Counted from the first letter of the stretch, positions 39,300 through 49,009 are shown. The stretch is 64,000 nucleotides of DNA from Streptomyces pyxinae (GCF_024756275.1 NZ_JANUGQ010000021.1:61079-125078); one strand, 5' to 3'. Notes: generated by a model not told the origin, from the letters alone. A program made the numbers and translations.

Positions 39300-40799
39300 A
39301 TGGCAGTGGGCAACCCGTCAACACCACCGACGGCACCGATGGCGTCGCCGGGAGCGGCAGGATCGCCGGGAGCGGCGGCACCGGACACCCCGGCGGCACC
39401 GGCCGCGCACGGCGGGCCCGCCCCGGAGGCCGAGGGTCTGCCGGTGCTGGGCAACATCGTGGACTTCCGCAAGGACATCCTGGACGCCATGCACCGGGGC
39501 TGGCAGGCCCGGGGCGACCTGGTCCGCTACCGCCTCGGGCCGGTCGTGGTGCACGGGGTCTCCAGCCCCGAGCTGGCCGGCGAGGTGCTCACCGACAGCG
39601 GTACGTACGGAAAGCTCGGCCCGGACAACCCGCTCCGGCTCATCCTCGGCGAGGGGCTGCTCACCAGCGACGATCACGAGAGCTGGATGCGCAACCGGCG
39701 CATGATGCAGCCGATCTACTCCAAGCAGGCGCTCTCCGGAATGTTCCGCGCCATGGCGGACGCCACCGCCGACCAGCTCGCCCACATGGAGCGGAGCCAC
39801 CCGCCGGGCGCCGAGGTCGATCTGCACGGCGAGATGATGCGGGTCACCCTGGACATCGTCAGCCGCTGCATGTTCAGCACCGATGTCAGCCGCACCCGGG
39901 ACAAGCTCAGCCCGGAGGCGGTGGACGTGGCGGTCAACTACGCCTTCGACCGGCTGCAGAACCCCTTCAGCCCGCCCACCGGCTGGCCGACCCCGCGCAA
40001 CCGCCGCTTCCAGCAGGTGATGGACGGCCTCGACGGGATGATGTACGGCATCATCGAGGAGCGCCGGGCCGCCGGGCCGCCGGAGGGCGGCGCCAACGAC
40101 CTGCTCGACATGCTGCTCGCCGCCCGGGACGCCGACACCGGCGAGGGCATGAGCGACCGCGAGCTGCGGGACGAGATCATCACCACCTTCGCGGCCGGCC
40201 ACGAGACCACCGCCGTCACCCTCACCTGGGCCTTCTATCTGCTCTCCCGCCACCGCGAGGTGCTGCGCCGGGCGCAGGAGGAGGTGGACCGGGAGCTGAG
40301 CGACGCCCTGCCGACCGTCGAGGACCTGGCCCGGATGCCGTACCTCCTCCAGATCTTCGAGGAGGCGCTGCGGATGTACCCCTCGGCGCCGATCGTCCCC
40401 CGGCTGACGCTCAAGGACACCGTTCTGGGTGGTCACCATGTGCCGGAGGGGTCACGCGTTCTGGTCAATCTCTTCAACATCCACCGCCATGAGCGCCATT
40501 GGGCCGACCCGGAGCGCTTCGACCCCGACCACTTCGCGGCAGCGAACAAGAAGGGCCGGTATCGCTTCGCGTACATGCCCTTCGGGGCCGGTCCGCACCT
40601 CTGCATCGGCAAACACTTCGCGCTCATGGAGGCGCATCTGCTGCTGGCGGCGCTGATCCGGCGGTACGAATTCCGGCATGTCCCGTCCCATCGGGTGGTC
40701 AATCACGCGACCATCACCCTGCGGCCCAAGTACGGAATGACCATGACGCTCCACGAGCGCCGCCGCGCCCCGCGGCCGGCGGCCACCACGGCCGGCTGA
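39300..40799 (+). CDS. Cytochrome P450
   Basis: 499 residues including a ~45-residue Pro/Ala-rich N-terminal extension. P450 signatures: I-helix AGHETTAVTLTW, K-helix EEALRMYP, and the heme Cys in FGAGPHLCIGKHFA. Overall it resembles the bacterial CYP102/fatty-acid-type clade more than the small macrolide P450s. No ferredoxin gene is nearby. It begins 20 bp after the methyltransferase stop. Hydroxylation or desaturation of the alkyl chain would fit the pathway; this is inference. Confidence 0.93.
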   Translation: MAVGNPSTPPTAPMASPGAAGSPGAAAPDTPAAPAAHGGPAPEAEGLPVLGNIVDFRKDILDAMHRGWQARGDLVRYRLGPVVVHGVSSPELAGEVLTDSGTYGKLGPDNPLRLILGEGLLTSDDHESWMRNRRMMQPIYSKQALSGMFRAMADATADQLAHMERSHPPGAEVDLHGEMMRVTLDIVSRCMFSTDVSRTRDKLSPEAVDVAVNYAFDRLQNPFSPPTGWPTPRNRRFQQVMDGLDGMMYGIIEERRAAGPPEGGANDLLDMLLAARDADTGEGMSDRELRDEIITTFAAGHETTAVTLTWAFYLLSRHREVLRRAQEEVDRELSDALPTVEDLARMPYLLQIFEEALRMYPSAPIVPRLTLKDTVLGGHHVPEGSRVLVNLFNIHRHERHWADPERFDPDHFAAANKKGRYRFAYMPFGAGPHLCIGKHFALMEAHLLLAALIRRYEFRHVPSHRVVNHATITLRPKYGMTMTLHERRRAPRPAATTAG

Positions 40800-41034
40800 C
40801 GGGCGGCGGCCGGCCGGGCGGCGGAACGGCATGACGGCGGGGCGGGCGACCGCCGGCGCCGACGGGACGTCGGTACGCCCGGCCGCCGGCGCGCCGGCCC
40901 GCGGGAAACGGCACTTCGGCGCACGGCACACCGGCACATCGGCACACCAGGGACACGCACACCGGGACAGCGAGAGCACCTCCGCCGGTCACGCGCTCGG
41001 CGCGGCGGCCGGCGGACCGGAGGAGACGGGATTC

Positions 41035-42054
41035 ATGCACACCGACTACAGCACCGCCGACGTGTCGGCCCTCAACCGGACGCAGTACCGGCCGGGCCAG
41101 CGCGAGGGGCACTACGAGAGCTTCTACCAGCGCGGCAACCACCCCACCGAGCCCCGGGCGTTCTGGATCCGCTACACCATCTTCAGCCCGGCGGACATGC
41201 CCGACGCGGCCATCGGTGAGCTGTGGGCGGTCTACTTCGACGGGGTCACCGGGGAGCATGTGGTCGCCAAGGAGGAGTACCCGATCGCGGAGTGCGCCTT
41301 CGACCGCGAGGCGTTCGGCGCCCGGATCGCGGACCGGGTACTGGAGCCGGGGGCGCTGCGCGGCGAGGCGGTGGGCACCAACGGCCGGATCGGCTGGGAC
41401 CTCACGTACAAGGGTGAGGAGCCGCCGCTCCTGCTGCTGCCGCCGAAGATGTACACCGGTGGCTTCCCCAAGGCGAAGAGCCTGGTCGGGGTGCCGCTGG
41501 CGGTGTACGACGGCACCCTCACGGTGGACGGCCGGACCGTCGACATCGACGGCTGGACCGGCAGCCAGAACCACAACTGGGGCAGTCGGCACACCGATTA
41601 CTACGCCTTCGGCCAGGTCGCCGGCTTCGACGACGCGCCCGACAGCTTCCTGGAGATCGTCACCGGACGCACCCGGATCGCCGGCCCGGTGATGACGCCG
41701 ATGGTGACCTTCCTGGTCCTGCGCCACCAGGACCGGGAGTACTCCCTGGTCGCGCCGCGCCGGGCGCTCACCGCCAAGGCCGACTTCGGCTACTTCTACT
41801 GGAACTTCGCCGGCGGCGACGACACCGTGTCCATCCGGGGCCGGTTCGACGCCCGGCCGGAACACTTCGTCGGGCTCAACTACTACAACCCGCCGGGTGG
41901 CATCAAGCACTGCCTCAACACCAAGATCGCCGCCTGTGAGGTGGAGATCGTCAACAAGGTCACCGGCCGCACCGACCGGCTCCGTACCGCCAACCGGGCG
42001 CTGATGGAGATCCTCACCGACGACCGCGACCACGGAATCGCGATCCGCGCATGA
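41035..42054 (+). CDS. Lipocalin-type CrtC/AttH-like protein
   Basis: 339 residues from the ATG at 41035 (GGAGGAG upstream); low-complexity codons before it are not counted. It has the family's central marks DGWTGSQNHNWGSRHTDYY (shown to Tyr) and AFGQVAGFD, plus RAFWIRYTIFSP near the start. Relatives include carotenoid 1,2-hydratase and AttH-like double lipocalins, which bind hydrophobic substrates and in some cases add water or cyclise. Its stop overlaps the MMPL exporter's ATG by 4 bp. It probably acts on, or delivers, a hydrophobic late intermediate. Confidence 0.78.
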   Translation: MHTDYSTADVSALNRTQYRPGQREGHYESFYQRGNHPTEPRAFWIRYTIFSPADMPDAAIGELWAVYFDGVTGEHVVAKEEYPIAECAFDREAFGARIADRVLEPGALRGEAVGTNGRIGWDLTYKGEEPPLLLLPPKMYTGGFPKAKSLVGVPLAVYDGTLTVDGRTVDIDGWTGSQNHNWGSRHTDYYAFGQVAGFDDAPDSFLEIVTGRTRIAGPVMTPMVTFLVLRHQDREYSLVAPRRALTAKADFGYFYWNFAGGDDTVSIRGRFDARPEHFVGLNYYNPPGGIKHCLNTKIAACEVEIVNKVTGRTDRLRTANRALMEILTDDRDHGIAIRA

Positions 42055-44573
42055 CGGATCCGGGCACCACGGAACCGCGCACGACGGACCCGGGCGGGAC
42101 CGGCTCCCGCCCGGCGGGCCCGCGTACGTTCGACCGGACACCCGAGACCGCCGCTGGGCTCCCGCCCGGCGGCGGTCCGGCCGTGTCGCCCGGCGGCCAC
42201 GGCCCGGTGGCCCGGCTGGCCGACGGCACCGCCCGGTTCACCCGCCGCCGGCGCCGTCCGCTGGCGGCGCTCTGGGTGCTGCTGATCCTGATCGCCGGGT
42301 ACGGGGCCACCCAGCTGGCCGACGCGCTGAGCGGCGGCGGCTGGTACGTCACCGGCTCGGACTCGGCCGCCGCGGCCCAGCGGGTGACCCGGGGCTTCGA
42401 GGGGCGCGGCGCCACCTCGCTCACCCTGGTGGTCGAGGACACCCGGAGCGAGCGCGGCGAGCCGGCCTTCGAGACCCGGGTCCGGGGCGTGGTGGACCGG
42501 GTCACCCGCGACCCCGGGCTCAAGGTCGCGGGCGCGTACGGCTACACCACCCTCGCCACCGAACAGGCCCGCGCCGCCTTCCTCGGCAAGGACGGCCGCA
42601 CCGCGCTCGTCCGGCTCGGCTCCCGGCTGGACGACGGCACCGCCCGCCGCGTACTCCCCGGCATTCAGGAGAAGTTGAGCGGTGAGTACGAGTCCCGGGG
42701 GCTGCGGGTCTCGCTGGTCAGCCAGGCGGCGCTCTGGGGCGAGGTCAACCATCTGAGCGAACGCGGCCTGGTGCGGGCCGAGTTGATCACCCTGCCGCTG
42801 ATCGCCCTGGTGCTGCTGCTGCTCTTCCGCAGTGTGGCCGCCGCACTGGCCTCGCTGCTGGTCGGCGTCACCTCGGTCGCCTTCACCCTCGGGCTGCTCG
42901 CCGTCCTCGCCCGGCACACCGAACTCTCCGTCTTCGTCCAGAACGCCGCCACCATGCTCGGTCTGGGCGTCGGGGTGGACTACTCGCTCTTCGTCATCAT
43001 GCGGTTCAAGGAGGAGCTGCGGGCCGAGGGACCGGAGCCGTCGGCGGACGCGGTGGAACGGGCCGTCGCCCGCACCCTGCGCACCTCCGGCGAGACGGTG
43101 GTGGCCTCCGGGTTCACCATCGTCGCCGCCATGTCCACCCTCTTCCTGGTGGACCTGAACGTCATCTGGTCGATGGCGCTCGGCGCCGTCGTGGTGGTCG
43201 CCTTCTCCATTCTCACCAGCGTGCTGCTGCTGCCGGTGCTGCTCCAGCTGCTCGGCCCCCGGATCGAGTGGGGCGCCATCGGCCGCCGGGCCGGCAGGGG
43301 CGCGGTCGCTGCCGGGGCGGACGGCACCGGGGCGGACCGGGCCGGAGTGGACGGCGCCGGGGTGCCCGAGCGGCCGAGCCGGTGGGCGACCGTCAGCCGG
43401 GCGGTGATGCGCCGGCCGGTGGTCTTCCTGGTGGTGAGCCTGGTCGCCATGGGCGTGCTGGCGATCCCCTCCCTCGACCTGCGGACCTTCACCCCGGACG
43501 CCCGGGTGGTGCCCACCGGCGCCCCGGTGCGCGAGGGATACGACACCGCCAAGGAGCAGTTCGGGGTGGGCAGCGCGGCGCCGATCCAGGTGGTCGTGGA
43601 GTCCGCCGCCCCGCTCTGGGAGCGCTCGCCCGCCGACTCCGCCCGGCTGGTCCGGCTGCACGACCGGCTGGCCGCCCTGCCCGGCGCGGCTCGGGTGGAC
43701 TCGGTCGTCGCCCCACTGCGCCAGGTGAGCCCCGCCCGCCCGTTCGCCGCGCTGGCGCCGCCGGCCGCCGCCGCGCTGCCGGCCGATCTGCGGAGCGCCG
43801 TACGGCACTTCGTGGCAGCGGACGGCCGGACGCTGGTACTGGAGGTGGTGGGGAAGGACACCGCCTCGTCCGAGCCGGTGCGGGAGCTGCTGGAATCGGT
43901 GCGCGCAGCCGCCGGCGGACTGGAGGCCGGAGGCGGCTGGCGGGTCTTCACGGGCGGCGAGACCGCCGAGGGCGTGGACGCCAACGAGGTGATCTCGGAC
44001 AGCCTGCTCCCGGTCATCGGCACCATGCTCGCCGTCATCTATCTGTTGTTGCTCGTCACCTTCCGGTCGGTCTTCCTGCCGCTGGAGGCCATCCTGATGA
44101 ACCTGGTCTCGATGGCCGCCACCTACGGCGTGCTGGTCCTGGTCTTCCAGGACGGCTGGGGCAGCGGGCTGCTGGGCTTCGACACCAGTGGGTATCTCAC
44201 CAACTTCGTCCCGGTGCTGCTGGTGACCCTGCTCTTCAGCCTGAGCACCGACTACGAGGTGTTCCTGCTGAGCCGGATCCGGGAGGACCATGTCGCCACC
44301 GGGGACGACACCGGCAGTGTGGCGCGCGGCATGGCCGCCACCGCGCCGCTGATCTCGGGCGCGGCGGTGCTGATGGTGGCGGTCTTCACAGCGTTCGCGT
44401 TCACCGGCATCCTGCCCATTCAGCAGATCGGGATCGGCATGGCGGTGGCGATCGCGCTGGACGCGACCGTCATCCGGCTGCTGGTGGTGCCGGCCTCGAT
44501 GCGGCTGATGACCCGCTGGAACTGGTGGATGCCGGGCCGGAAGCCGGCGCGCCGGGCCACCGGCGACCGGTGA
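42051..44573 (+). CDS. MMPL family RND-type exporter
   Basis: 840 residues. It has the two-fold RND layout of twelve helices with two large outer loops; proton-relay segments GVGVDYSLFVIMRFKEEL and LSTDYEVFLLSRIRED carry the family's Asp-Tyr pairs. The first ~65 residues are Pro/Gly-rich and cytoplasmic. MMPL proteins in actinomycetes export lipids and lipid-like natural products, which suits an alkyl product. Translational coupling to the preceding gene ties it to the pathway. Confidence 0.92.
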   Translation: MTDPGTTEPRTTDPGGTGSRPAGPRTFDRTPETAAGLPPGGGPAVSPGGHGPVARLADGTARFTRRRRRPLAALWVLLILIAGYGATQLADALSGGGWYVTGSDSAAAAQRVTRGFEGRGATSLTLVVEDTRSERGEPAFETRVRGVVDRVTRDPGLKVAGAYGYTTLATEQARAAFLGKDGRTALVRLGSRLDDGTARRVLPGIQEKLSGEYESRGLRVSLVSQAALWGEVNHLSERGLVRAELITLPLIALVLLLLFRSVAAALASLLVGVTSVAFTLGLLAVLARHTELSVFVQNAATMLGLGVGVDYSLFVIMRFKEELRAEGPEPSADAVERAVARTLRTSGETVVASGFTIVAAMSTLFLVDLNVIWSMALGAVVVVAFSILTSVLLLPVLLQLLGPRIEWGAIGRRAGRGAVAAGADGTGADRAGVDGAGVPERPSRWATVSRAVMRRPVVFLVVSLVAMGVLAIPSLDLRTFTPDARVVPTGAPVREGYDTAKEQFGVGSAAPIQVVVESAAPLWERSPADSARLVRLHDRLAALPGAARVDSVVAPLRQVSPARPFAALAPPAAAALPADLRSAVRHFVAADGRTLVLEVVGKDTASSEPVRELLESVRAAAGGLEAGGGWRVFTGGETAEGVDANEVISDSLLPVIGTMLAVIYLLLLVTFRSVFLPLEAILMNLVSMAATYGVLVLVFQDGWGSGLLGFDTSGYLTNFVPVLLVTLLFSLSTDYEVFLLSRIREDHVATGDDTGSVARGMAATAPLISGAAVLMVAVFTAFAFTGILPIQQIGIGMAVAIALDATVIRLLVVPASMRLMTRWNWWMPGRKPARRATGDR

Positions 44574-44724
44574 TTCGGCGGACCGGTGACGGGGCGGGAG
44601 CGCGGGTGCGGGTGCGACCGGCGCCCCCACCCGTCCCGGCCGGTGCCGGTGCCGGTGCCGGTCCCGGTCGGCGGGTGTTGTCCGAACGCTCCATTCCTAC
44701 AGACGACTTGGGAGAGGTGACACG

Positions 44725-45216
44725 GTGAGCCAGCTGATGTCCGCACCGCGCGTGGCCGAACGGCTGACCCTCAAGGTGCCGTCCGAGACGGCCTGGGCCG
44801 CCATCAGTGACGTACGGCGCATGGGGGAGTGGAGCCCCGAGTGCCGGGGCGCCTGGATACTCGGGCGGGGCGGCCGGATCCAGACCGGCACCCGCTTCCT
44901 CGGCCGCAACCGCGCCTCCTGGCTGCCCTGGGTGACCCTCTGCCGGGTGGTGGAGGCCGTCCCGGGCGAGGTCTTCGCCTTCGACGTCAGCCTCTTCGGC
45001 ATCCCGCTCTCCCGCTGGGTCTACCGCTTCACCCCGGTCCCCGGCGGCTGCGAGGTGACGGAGGAGTGGTACGACCGCCGGCGCGGCGCCCACGGCCATC
45101 TCATCACCGCCACCGCCCCGTTGCTCACCGGTGTGGTGCGGCGGCCCGCCCGCAACCGCACCACCACCCGCGCCACCCTGGTCGCCCTGCGCGACGCCCT
45201 CGAAGCGGGCCGGTGA
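44725..45216 (+). CDS. SRPBCC family protein (third of three)
   Basis: 163 residues from a GTG with GGGAGAGG upstream. It is a paralogue of the protein at 36276: matching blocks are ISDVRRMGEWSPECRG, TRFLGRNRASWLPWVTLCRVV and the Trp-rich strand LSRWVYRFTPVPGG. The helix-grip fold binds hydrophobic ligands. It is followed by flavin reductase and FAD oxidase genes. The function in the pathway is unassigned. Confidence 0.8.
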   Translation: MSQLMSAPRVAERLTLKVPSETAWAAISDVRRMGEWSPECRGAWILGRGGRIQTGTRFLGRNRASWLPWVTLCRVVEAVPGEVFAFDVSLFGIPLSRWVYRFTPVPGGCEVTEEWYDRRRGAHGHLITATAPLLTGVVRRPARNRTTTRATLVALRDALEAGR

Positions 45217-45314
45217 GTCCGCACCCCTCGACACATGGCACGGACCGGGGCCGTGACCCGGCCGAGACGCACCACACCGAAGCCCCGCCACGGGCTTCAG
45301 AAAGGAGCCCGGTG

Positions 45315-45983
45315 ATGCGCCAGGTCACCGCCGGAGCACCGCCCGGCGAGCCGCCCCGCGCCACGGACGCGCCCGGCCCCCCCGGCACAGTCGCCGGAAC
45401 CGAGGAGCCCGGGGCGCCGCGCGCCGACCGGGCGGCCGACGGGGACGGTGACGCGGCCGGGCGGGCGGCCCCCCGGGACTTCTACGCGCGGCTGGCCTCC
45501 GGGGTCACGGTGATCACCGCGCAGGGGCAGGACGGACCGGCCGGCAGCACCGCGTCGGCCGTCACCTCGCTCTCGGCCGACCCGCCGCTGCTGCTCGTCT
45601 GTCTCGGCACCGCCTCGCGGACCCTGACCGTGATCGAGGAGCGGGGCCGGTTCGCCGTCAATCTGCTGGCCGAGTCGCAGCGGGCGCGGGCGGAGCTGTT
45701 CGCCGACCCCCGGGCGGGCTCCGCCGAGCGCTTCGCCGGGACGGACCACCGCCGGGTGCTCGCCGTGCCCGTACTGACGGACGCCCTGGGCTGGTCGGTC
45801 TGTGTCGCGGAGGACATACGCCGGTACGGGGACCACTGCCTGGTGGTCGGCCGGATCGCGGCCGCCCACACCGCCGCCGGGCGCCCGCTGCTCTGGCACG
45901 ACCGCTCCTTCCACCACCTCGCCGGCCGGGGCGCGGCCCGCACCGCTCCGGCCGGCGCCCGACCGCCCCTGGAGGCACCATGA
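45315..45983 (+). CDS. Flavin reductase (HpaC/ActVB/VlmR type)
   Basis: 222 residues from the ATG at 45315 with AAAGGAG upstream; ~55 residues of Ala/Pro/Gly sequence precede the domain. The split-barrel flavin-binding core is complete: SGVTVITAQ, TASAVTSLSADPPLLLVCLG, FAVNLLAESQ and DHCLVVGRIAAA. Such enzymes supply free reduced flavin to two-component monooxygenases. The likely partner is the ACAD-fold flavoprotein at 30910, as VlmR serves VlmH. It overlaps the following oxidase gene by 4 bp. Confidence 0.88.
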   Translation: MRQVTAGAPPGEPPRATDAPGPPGTVAGTEEPGAPRADRAADGDGDAAGRAAPRDFYARLASGVTVITAQGQDGPAGSTASAVTSLSADPPLLLVCLGTASRTLTVIEERGRFAVNLLAESQRARAELFADPRAGSAERFAGTDHRRVLAVPVLTDALGWSVCVAEDIRRYGDHCLVVGRIAAAHTAAGRPLLWHDRSFHHLAGRGAARTAPAGARPPLEAP

Positions 45984-47314
45984 CGCGGCCCCCGGCCGGC
46001 CGGCCCTGCTGGGCCGGTCCCGGTCCCGACCCCACCGCCCCGGCCGGTACCGAACCGGCGCCGCCGCCCCGCGTACGGGGGGTGCTGGAGGCCGACGTGA
46101 CCGTGGTCGGTGCCGGTCTCGCCGGGCTCTCCACCGCCTACCACCTGGCCGAGCGCGACCCGTCGCTGGATGTGCTGGTGGTCGACGCCGAGGGCCCCGC
46201 CGCGGGTGCCAGCGGCCGCGGCACCGGACTGCTCGGCCCCCGGGTCGGGCCCCCGGTCGACCAGGCGGTCCGCCGCTTCGGCCCGGCGACCGCCCGGCGG
46301 ATGTACCAGGCCAGCACCGAGGCGGTGGACCGGGTGCTGGAGCTGTGCGCCCGGCTGGGGGTGGCGACCGGCCCCCGTACCGGGGAGCAGGTGGTGGCCA
46401 CCCGTACCGGCGACGGGCTGGCCTCGCTCGCCCGGCAGTCCGCCGCGTACCGCCGACTCGGCCTGGACGTACCGGTGCTCTCCGCCGCCGGCATCCGGGA
46501 GCGACTGGACGTGCCGTACCACGCCGGGCTGCTCTACCGCGCGGCCGGCCTCGACCCGGCGGCGCTCAGCGGCGCGCTCGCCCGGGCCTGCGCCGCTAAG
46601 GGGGTCCGCTTCCTCGGCAACAGTCCGCTGCGGGCGCTCCGGCCCGGCGAGACCGCCGACACCACCCTGCTGGTCTTCCCCGGCGGTACCGTGCGCACCC
46701 GGAAGGCCGTGCTCGCCGTCAACGCCGCGGCGGGCCCGCTCGGACTGCCGGTCGGCACCGTGCTGCCGCTGCTCGTGCACGCCGTCGCCACCGCGCCGCT
46801 GCCCGCCCCGGCCCGGGAGGCACTGGGCGACCGGACCGGCTGCGCGCTGATCGACGCCCACCCGCTGGCCCCGTACTTCCGGCTCACCCCCGACGGGCGG
46901 CTGGTGCTGGGCGGCGGCCGTCCGCTGCTCGCCCCGGTGTCCGACGACTCCGGGTCGGCGGCGGTCTGGGCGGGCCTGGAGGAGCGGCTGCGCCGGCTGC
47001 ACCCGGCCCTCGCGGAGGCCGAGGTCACCCACCGCTGGGCCGGGCAGATCGGGATGACCTCCGACAGCCTGCCGGTGGTCGGCCCGCTGACCGGCCGGCC
47101 GGGCGTCTGGTACGTGGGCGGCTGCTGCGGCCATGGCCTCGCCCTGTCGGTGGCACACGGCGCCCATGTGGCCGAGGCGCTGACCGACGGCGCCCCGGAG
47201 CGGCTGCCCTGGCACCGGTCCAGCGCGCCGACACTGCCGCTGCCCGCCCCCGCCCGACCGCTGCTGCGCGCCGGACTCGGGCTGCTGGAGCGGGGCGCCC
47301 GGCGCACGGCGTGA
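45980..47314 (+). CDS. FAD-dependent oxidoreductase (DAO/glycine-oxidase type)
   Basis: 444 residues. The FAD-binding Rossmann motif is VTVVGAGLAGLSTAYHLAE at about residues 36-54, and the C-terminal FAD contact is VGGCCGHGLALSVAHG. The middle has the DAO substrate-domain pattern. Family members oxidise C-N bonds of amino acids and amines. In this cluster it could oxidise a hydrazine or amine intermediate, which is inference. It is the last gene of the second operon, coupled to the flavin reductase. Confidence 0.85.
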   Translation: MTRPPAGRPCWAGPGPDPTAPAGTEPAPPPRVRGVLEADVTVVGAGLAGLSTAYHLAERDPSLDVLVVDAEGPAAGASGRGTGLLGPRVGPPVDQAVRRFGPATARRMYQASTEAVDRVLELCARLGVATGPRTGEQVVATRTGDGLASLARQSAAYRRLGLDVPVLSAAGIRERLDVPYHAGLLYRAAGLDPAALSGALARACAAKGVRFLGNSPLRALRPGETADTTLLVFPGGTVRTRKAVLAVNAAAGPLGLPVGTVLPLLVHAVATAPLPAPAREALGDRTGCALIDAHPLAPYFRLTPDGRLVLGGGRPLLAPVSDDSGSAAVWAGLEERLRRLHPALAEAEVTHRWAGQIGMTSDSLPVVGPLTGRPGVWYVGGCCGHGLALSVAHGAHVAEALTDGAPERLPWHRSSAPTLPLPAPARPLLRAGLGLLERGARRTA

Positions 47315-47323
47315 CCGTACGCG

Positions 47324-47572
47324 CCGTACGCGGTCCAGCGCGCGGGAGGCCGGGCCGCCAAGCCCGGGACGAGCGCGATCCACCCCGTACGCGGTCGTGC
47401 GCGCGGGAGGCCGGGGCGGGCAGCGCCCCGGCCTCCCAGCTTTTCCGGCGGAGCCCCGGGGCCCCGGCATCCACGGCGCTGGACAGGGGCCGTGGCATCC
47501 ACGGTGGTGGTCAGGGGCCGTGGCATCCACGGTGGCGCTCACGGGCCCTGGCCATTTCCGGCGGCGCTCGGG
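47324..47572. repeat. Intergenic direct repeats (31-bp pair and four 28-bp units)
   Basis: A 31-bp sequence at 47324-47354 recurs with two changes at 47385-47415. After it, four tandem 28-bp units begin at 47461, 47489, 47517 and 47545, each of the type GCCGTGGCATCCACGG. They lie between convergent genes and are not coding in either. Confidence 0.85.
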
Positions 47573-47594
47573 GGTCTCGCTCTCCCCATGGCGC

Positions 47595-47984
47595 TCAGCG
47601 GGCCTTCCGCCAGACCAGTACCGCCGCCACGGCCAGCAGCGCCAGCGCCGCGATGTCGATCCGGGCCACCCGCATGGTGGCGCTGTTGAGCCCCGGGGTG
47701 GCGTAGGCGAAGAGCAGGAACGTCCCCATGCTGACCGCGCCCGCCACCATGGCCGGCACCCGCAGCGAAGGGATGAACGCCGCGCAGAGCAGGCCGATCC
47801 CGACCAGCCCCAGCAGCACCGCGCGGTGGCGCAGCAGCACCGTCAGATCGGCCGCGTCGGCTCCGTCGACGGTGATGCCGTACGCGGTGGTGATCCGGGA
47901 CGGCGCCAGCGCGACAAAGCTTGGCAGCAGGTTCACCGCGCCGACGATGACCAGCAGGGCGGTGGTGAGACGGTCGATCCACAT
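47595..47984 (-). CDS. Small four-helix membrane protein
   Basis: 129 residues with four hydrophobic helices (LLVIVGAVNLLPSF, VLLGLVGIGLLCAAF, MVAGAVSMGTFLLFAY, IAALALLAVAAVLVW) and a polar loop YGITVDGADAADLTVLLRHR. It resembles small DoxX-like membrane proteins common in Streptomyces; the function is unknown. It is convergent to the oxidase gene and shares its upstream region with the AraC gene. Confidence 0.7.
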   Translation of the reverse strand: MWIDRLTTALLVIVGAVNLLPSFVALAPSRITTAYGITVDGADAADLTVLLRHRAVLLGLVGIGLLCAAFIPSLRVPAMVAGAVSMGTFLLFAYATPGLNSATMRVARIDIAALALLAVAAVLVWRKAR

Positions 47985-48205
47985 GGTGTCGTCTGTCCGT
48001 TCGCGGAGGCAGCGGATGCGCGGGGAAGGGCGGATGCCAGGGGAAGGCCGGCTTCCGGGGGACGGCAGTGGCAGTGGTAGGCCACTGGCCGGAGCGACGG
48101 CCCGGGCGGCGCGGGGTGTTCGCGGTGCTCCGGAGCGCAGCCCCCGGGGCGTACGCCGGAGCGGGACCCGGGCAGGACCGGCGGAACAGGGCTTAGCATG
48201 CCCGC

Positions 48206-49009
48206 ATGCACCCGGCGCTGCTTTCAGAAACGTGTCGTGACCAGGCCGCGTTGTGGTTGTGGCCGGGTCAGGCGCTGTACGTGGGGCCCTCGTTGGAGCT
48301 CGGCTTTCACTCCGGGGCCGTCAGCTGTCTGGCGGTGGGTGTCGACGCGGAGTTCACGGTCGAGCTGGAACACGGGCCGCGCCACCGGGCCCGTACGGCT
48401 CTGGTGGCGGCCCGGGTCCGGCACCGGATCGTCGCGGACGGGGGCCGGATGGCCTTCTGCTACCTGGATCCGGCGTCGGCGCGGGAGCGGGCCTGCCGCC
48501 GGATGACCGACGGCGGCCCCGAGGTCGCCCTGCACCACGAGCGGGAGGCCGAGTTGGTCCGGCGGGCCGCCTCGCTGGAAGGGGACGTACCGCTTCCGGA
48601 GGTCCGGGGCTGGCTGGACCTCGCCGGACCGGACGGGCTCGCCGGCCGTCTGGACCCCCGGGTCAGGCGGGCGGCCGGCCGGCTGGCCGGGCCCTCGGGG
48701 CAGCGGCTGGCGGCCAAGGAGCTGGCGGCCGAGGCGGGCCTCTCCGTCTCGGGCTTCCTGCGGCTGTTCCGCGCCGAGACCGGCACCACCTTCCGGCGGT
48801 ACCGGCTGTGGGCGCGGATGCTGCGGGTGGCCGCCCTCCTGGAGACCTGGCCCGATCTGAGCACGGCCGCCGTGGAGGCGGGATTCGCCAGTCCCTCGCA
48901 CTTCAGCAGCTCCTTCCACGCGACGTTCGGGCTGCGCCCCAGCGCGCTGTTCTCCCGGCCCGTGGCGATCAGCGCGACCGAGTGGCCGGAAAGTGTTACT
49001 CGAAAGTAG
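48206..49009 (+). CDS. AraC family transcriptional regulator
   Basis: 267 residues. The C-terminal third holds two helix-turn-helix units (LAAKELAAEAGLSVSGFLRL and LSTAAVEAGFASPSHFSSSF), ending with FGLRPSALF. The N-terminal cupin-like part (LWPGQALYVGPSL, ARVRHRIVADGGRM) should bind an effector. The ribosome site is weak, so a leaderless message is possible. It stands at the regulatory end of the cluster beside two SARPs. Confidence 0.85.
   Translation: MHPALLSETCRDQAALWLWPGQALYVGPSLELGFHSGAVSCLAVGVDAEFTVELEHGPRHRARTALVAARVRHRIVADGGRMAFCYLDPASARERACRRMTDGGPEVALHHEREAELVRRAASLEGDVPLPEVRGWLDLAGPDGLAGRLDPRVRRAAGRLAGPSGQRLAAKELAAEAGLSVSGFLRLFRAETGTTFRRYRLWARMLRVAALLETWPDLSTAAVEAGFASPSHFSSSFHATFGLRPSALFSRPVAISATEWPESVTRK

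Noticed and set aside
41883..44630. 915-codon minus-strand frame opposite the MMPL exporter
   Set aside because: Highly repetitive Gly/Gln/Arg/His composition, no motifs; it is a shadow of the exporter gene.
47461..47572. Four 28-bp direct repeats considered as a CRISPR array
   Set aside because: The repeats are contiguous with no spacers between them and no cas genes are in the window.
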